Source: Hyphococcus sp. (GTDB lineage: Bacteria > Pseudomonadota > Alphaproteobacteria > Caulobacterales > Parvularculaceae). Taken from it: 30,480 nt of DNA. A program made the translations under genes and the position numbers. The DNA lies in assembly GCA_021604585.1 (NCBI GenBank), contig BQJG01000044.1, forward strand, positions 1 through 30,480, read 5' to 3'. Numbering within the stretch: the first letter of the stretch is position 1; every line of letters begins with the position of its first letter. Positions 30,169 through 30,480 of this stretch are shown here, one piece after another. The notes under the pieces were generated by a model. It was not told the DNA's origin. It saw nothing but the letters and a program-made list of their open reading frames with translations, and did not search any database.

Positions 30169-30480
30169 TTATTGGAACAGACCGAGGATCGTGCCCGGTG
30201 ATTGGTTGGCGATCGACAACGCCTGAACGCCAAGCTGCTGTTGAACCTGAAGCGACTGCAAGCGTGCAGATGCGGCTTCCAGGTCGGCGTCAGTCAGAGC
30301 GCCGATGCCGGACTTCAAAGCGTCGGTCAGGTTTGAAACAAATTCATTCTGGATTTCGATTCGCTTCTGAGACGAGCCGAATTCAGCAGAGGCGTTGACG
30401 GCTTCCTGGATGAGGCCTTCGATCGAAACCAGCGCTGCAGCAGCGCCAGCGGTGGTCGTGACATCGAGCGTATTCAGGTT
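30169..30480 (-). CDS. Flagellin, C-terminal part (runs off the window)
   Basis: The visible 103 codons encode the flagellin C-terminal D0/D1 region. Translating the minus strand gives IEGLIQEAVNASAEFGSSQ, KRIEIQNEFVSNLTDALKSG, IGALTDADLEAASARLQSLQ and ending SIANQSPGTILGLFQ before TAA at 30169-30171. This is the classic DADLEAxSARLxxLQxxQQLGxQALSIANQxPxxIL pattern. The N-terminus and start lie beyond 30480. Expected to be regulated by the nearby FlbT and FlaF. Confidence 0.95.
   Translation of the reverse strand, partial: NLNTLDVTTTAGAAAALVSIEGLIQEAVNASAEFGSSQKRIEIQNEFVSNLTDALKSGIGALTDADLEAASARLQSLQVQQQLGVQALSIANQSPGTILGLFQ

Noticed and set aside
1..30480. Insertion sequence or transposase
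   Set aside because: No DDE transposase or terminal inverted repeats were recognised; the only recombinase seen is the tyrosine integrase.

Overview
The window reads as alphaproteobacterial chromosome carrying the right-hand end of an integrated mobile element. Lineage evidence: an adjacent FlaF/FlbT pair next to flagellin, a split methionine synthase beside metF, a DUF736 gene, and GC-rich coding throughout. I cannot name a genus from the sequence.

Region 1 (1 to about 15153) is the integrated element. Its right boundary is the 3' half of a tRNA-Asp(GTC) gene at 15109-15153, next to a tyrosine integrase (13537-14913). The left end, and presumably the intact tRNA-Asp, lie outside the window. 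The backbone comprises an ArdC-type antirestriction protein, a small coupled protein, a ParB-like protein, a DUF736 protein, and a minus-strand mobilization operon (HTH protein, ribbon-helix-helix accessory protein, VirD4/TrwB-type coupling ATPase, short MobF relaxase). No type IV secretion genes are visible, so it is either a mobilizable element or the end of a larger ICE. The AT-richer cargo includes a protein with PD-(D/E)xK nuclease-like residues (3960-5324) and a two-gene unit of a CD-NTase-like nucleotidyltransferase followed by a two-helix SLATT-like membrane protein (9730-11614), which is most likely an anti-phage signalling system. A small XRE regulator and a 190-residue acidic protein diverge from a symmetric operator (12054-12091). 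A 277-residue unknown protein is coupled to the integrase.

Region 2 (15154-21221) is chromosomal one-carbon/methionine metabolism: metF, the homocysteine-binding half of methionine synthase, the pterin/B12/activation part of methionine synthase, and a PrnB-like (DUF1864) protein. The three met genes overlap or nearly touch and form one operon. An ArsR-type dyad (15331-15350) lies in front of metF, but no regulator gene is adjacent.

Region 3 (21218-30480) is a flagellar cluster. A minus-strand operon flgB-flgC-fliE-fliQ-flhA-fliR-flhB plus a coiled-coil gene encodes rod proteins and the export gate. It diverges from fliI (export ATPase). Beyond fliI is a second minus-strand group, flaF-flbT-DUF1217, and then the 3' end of a flagellin gene at the window edge.
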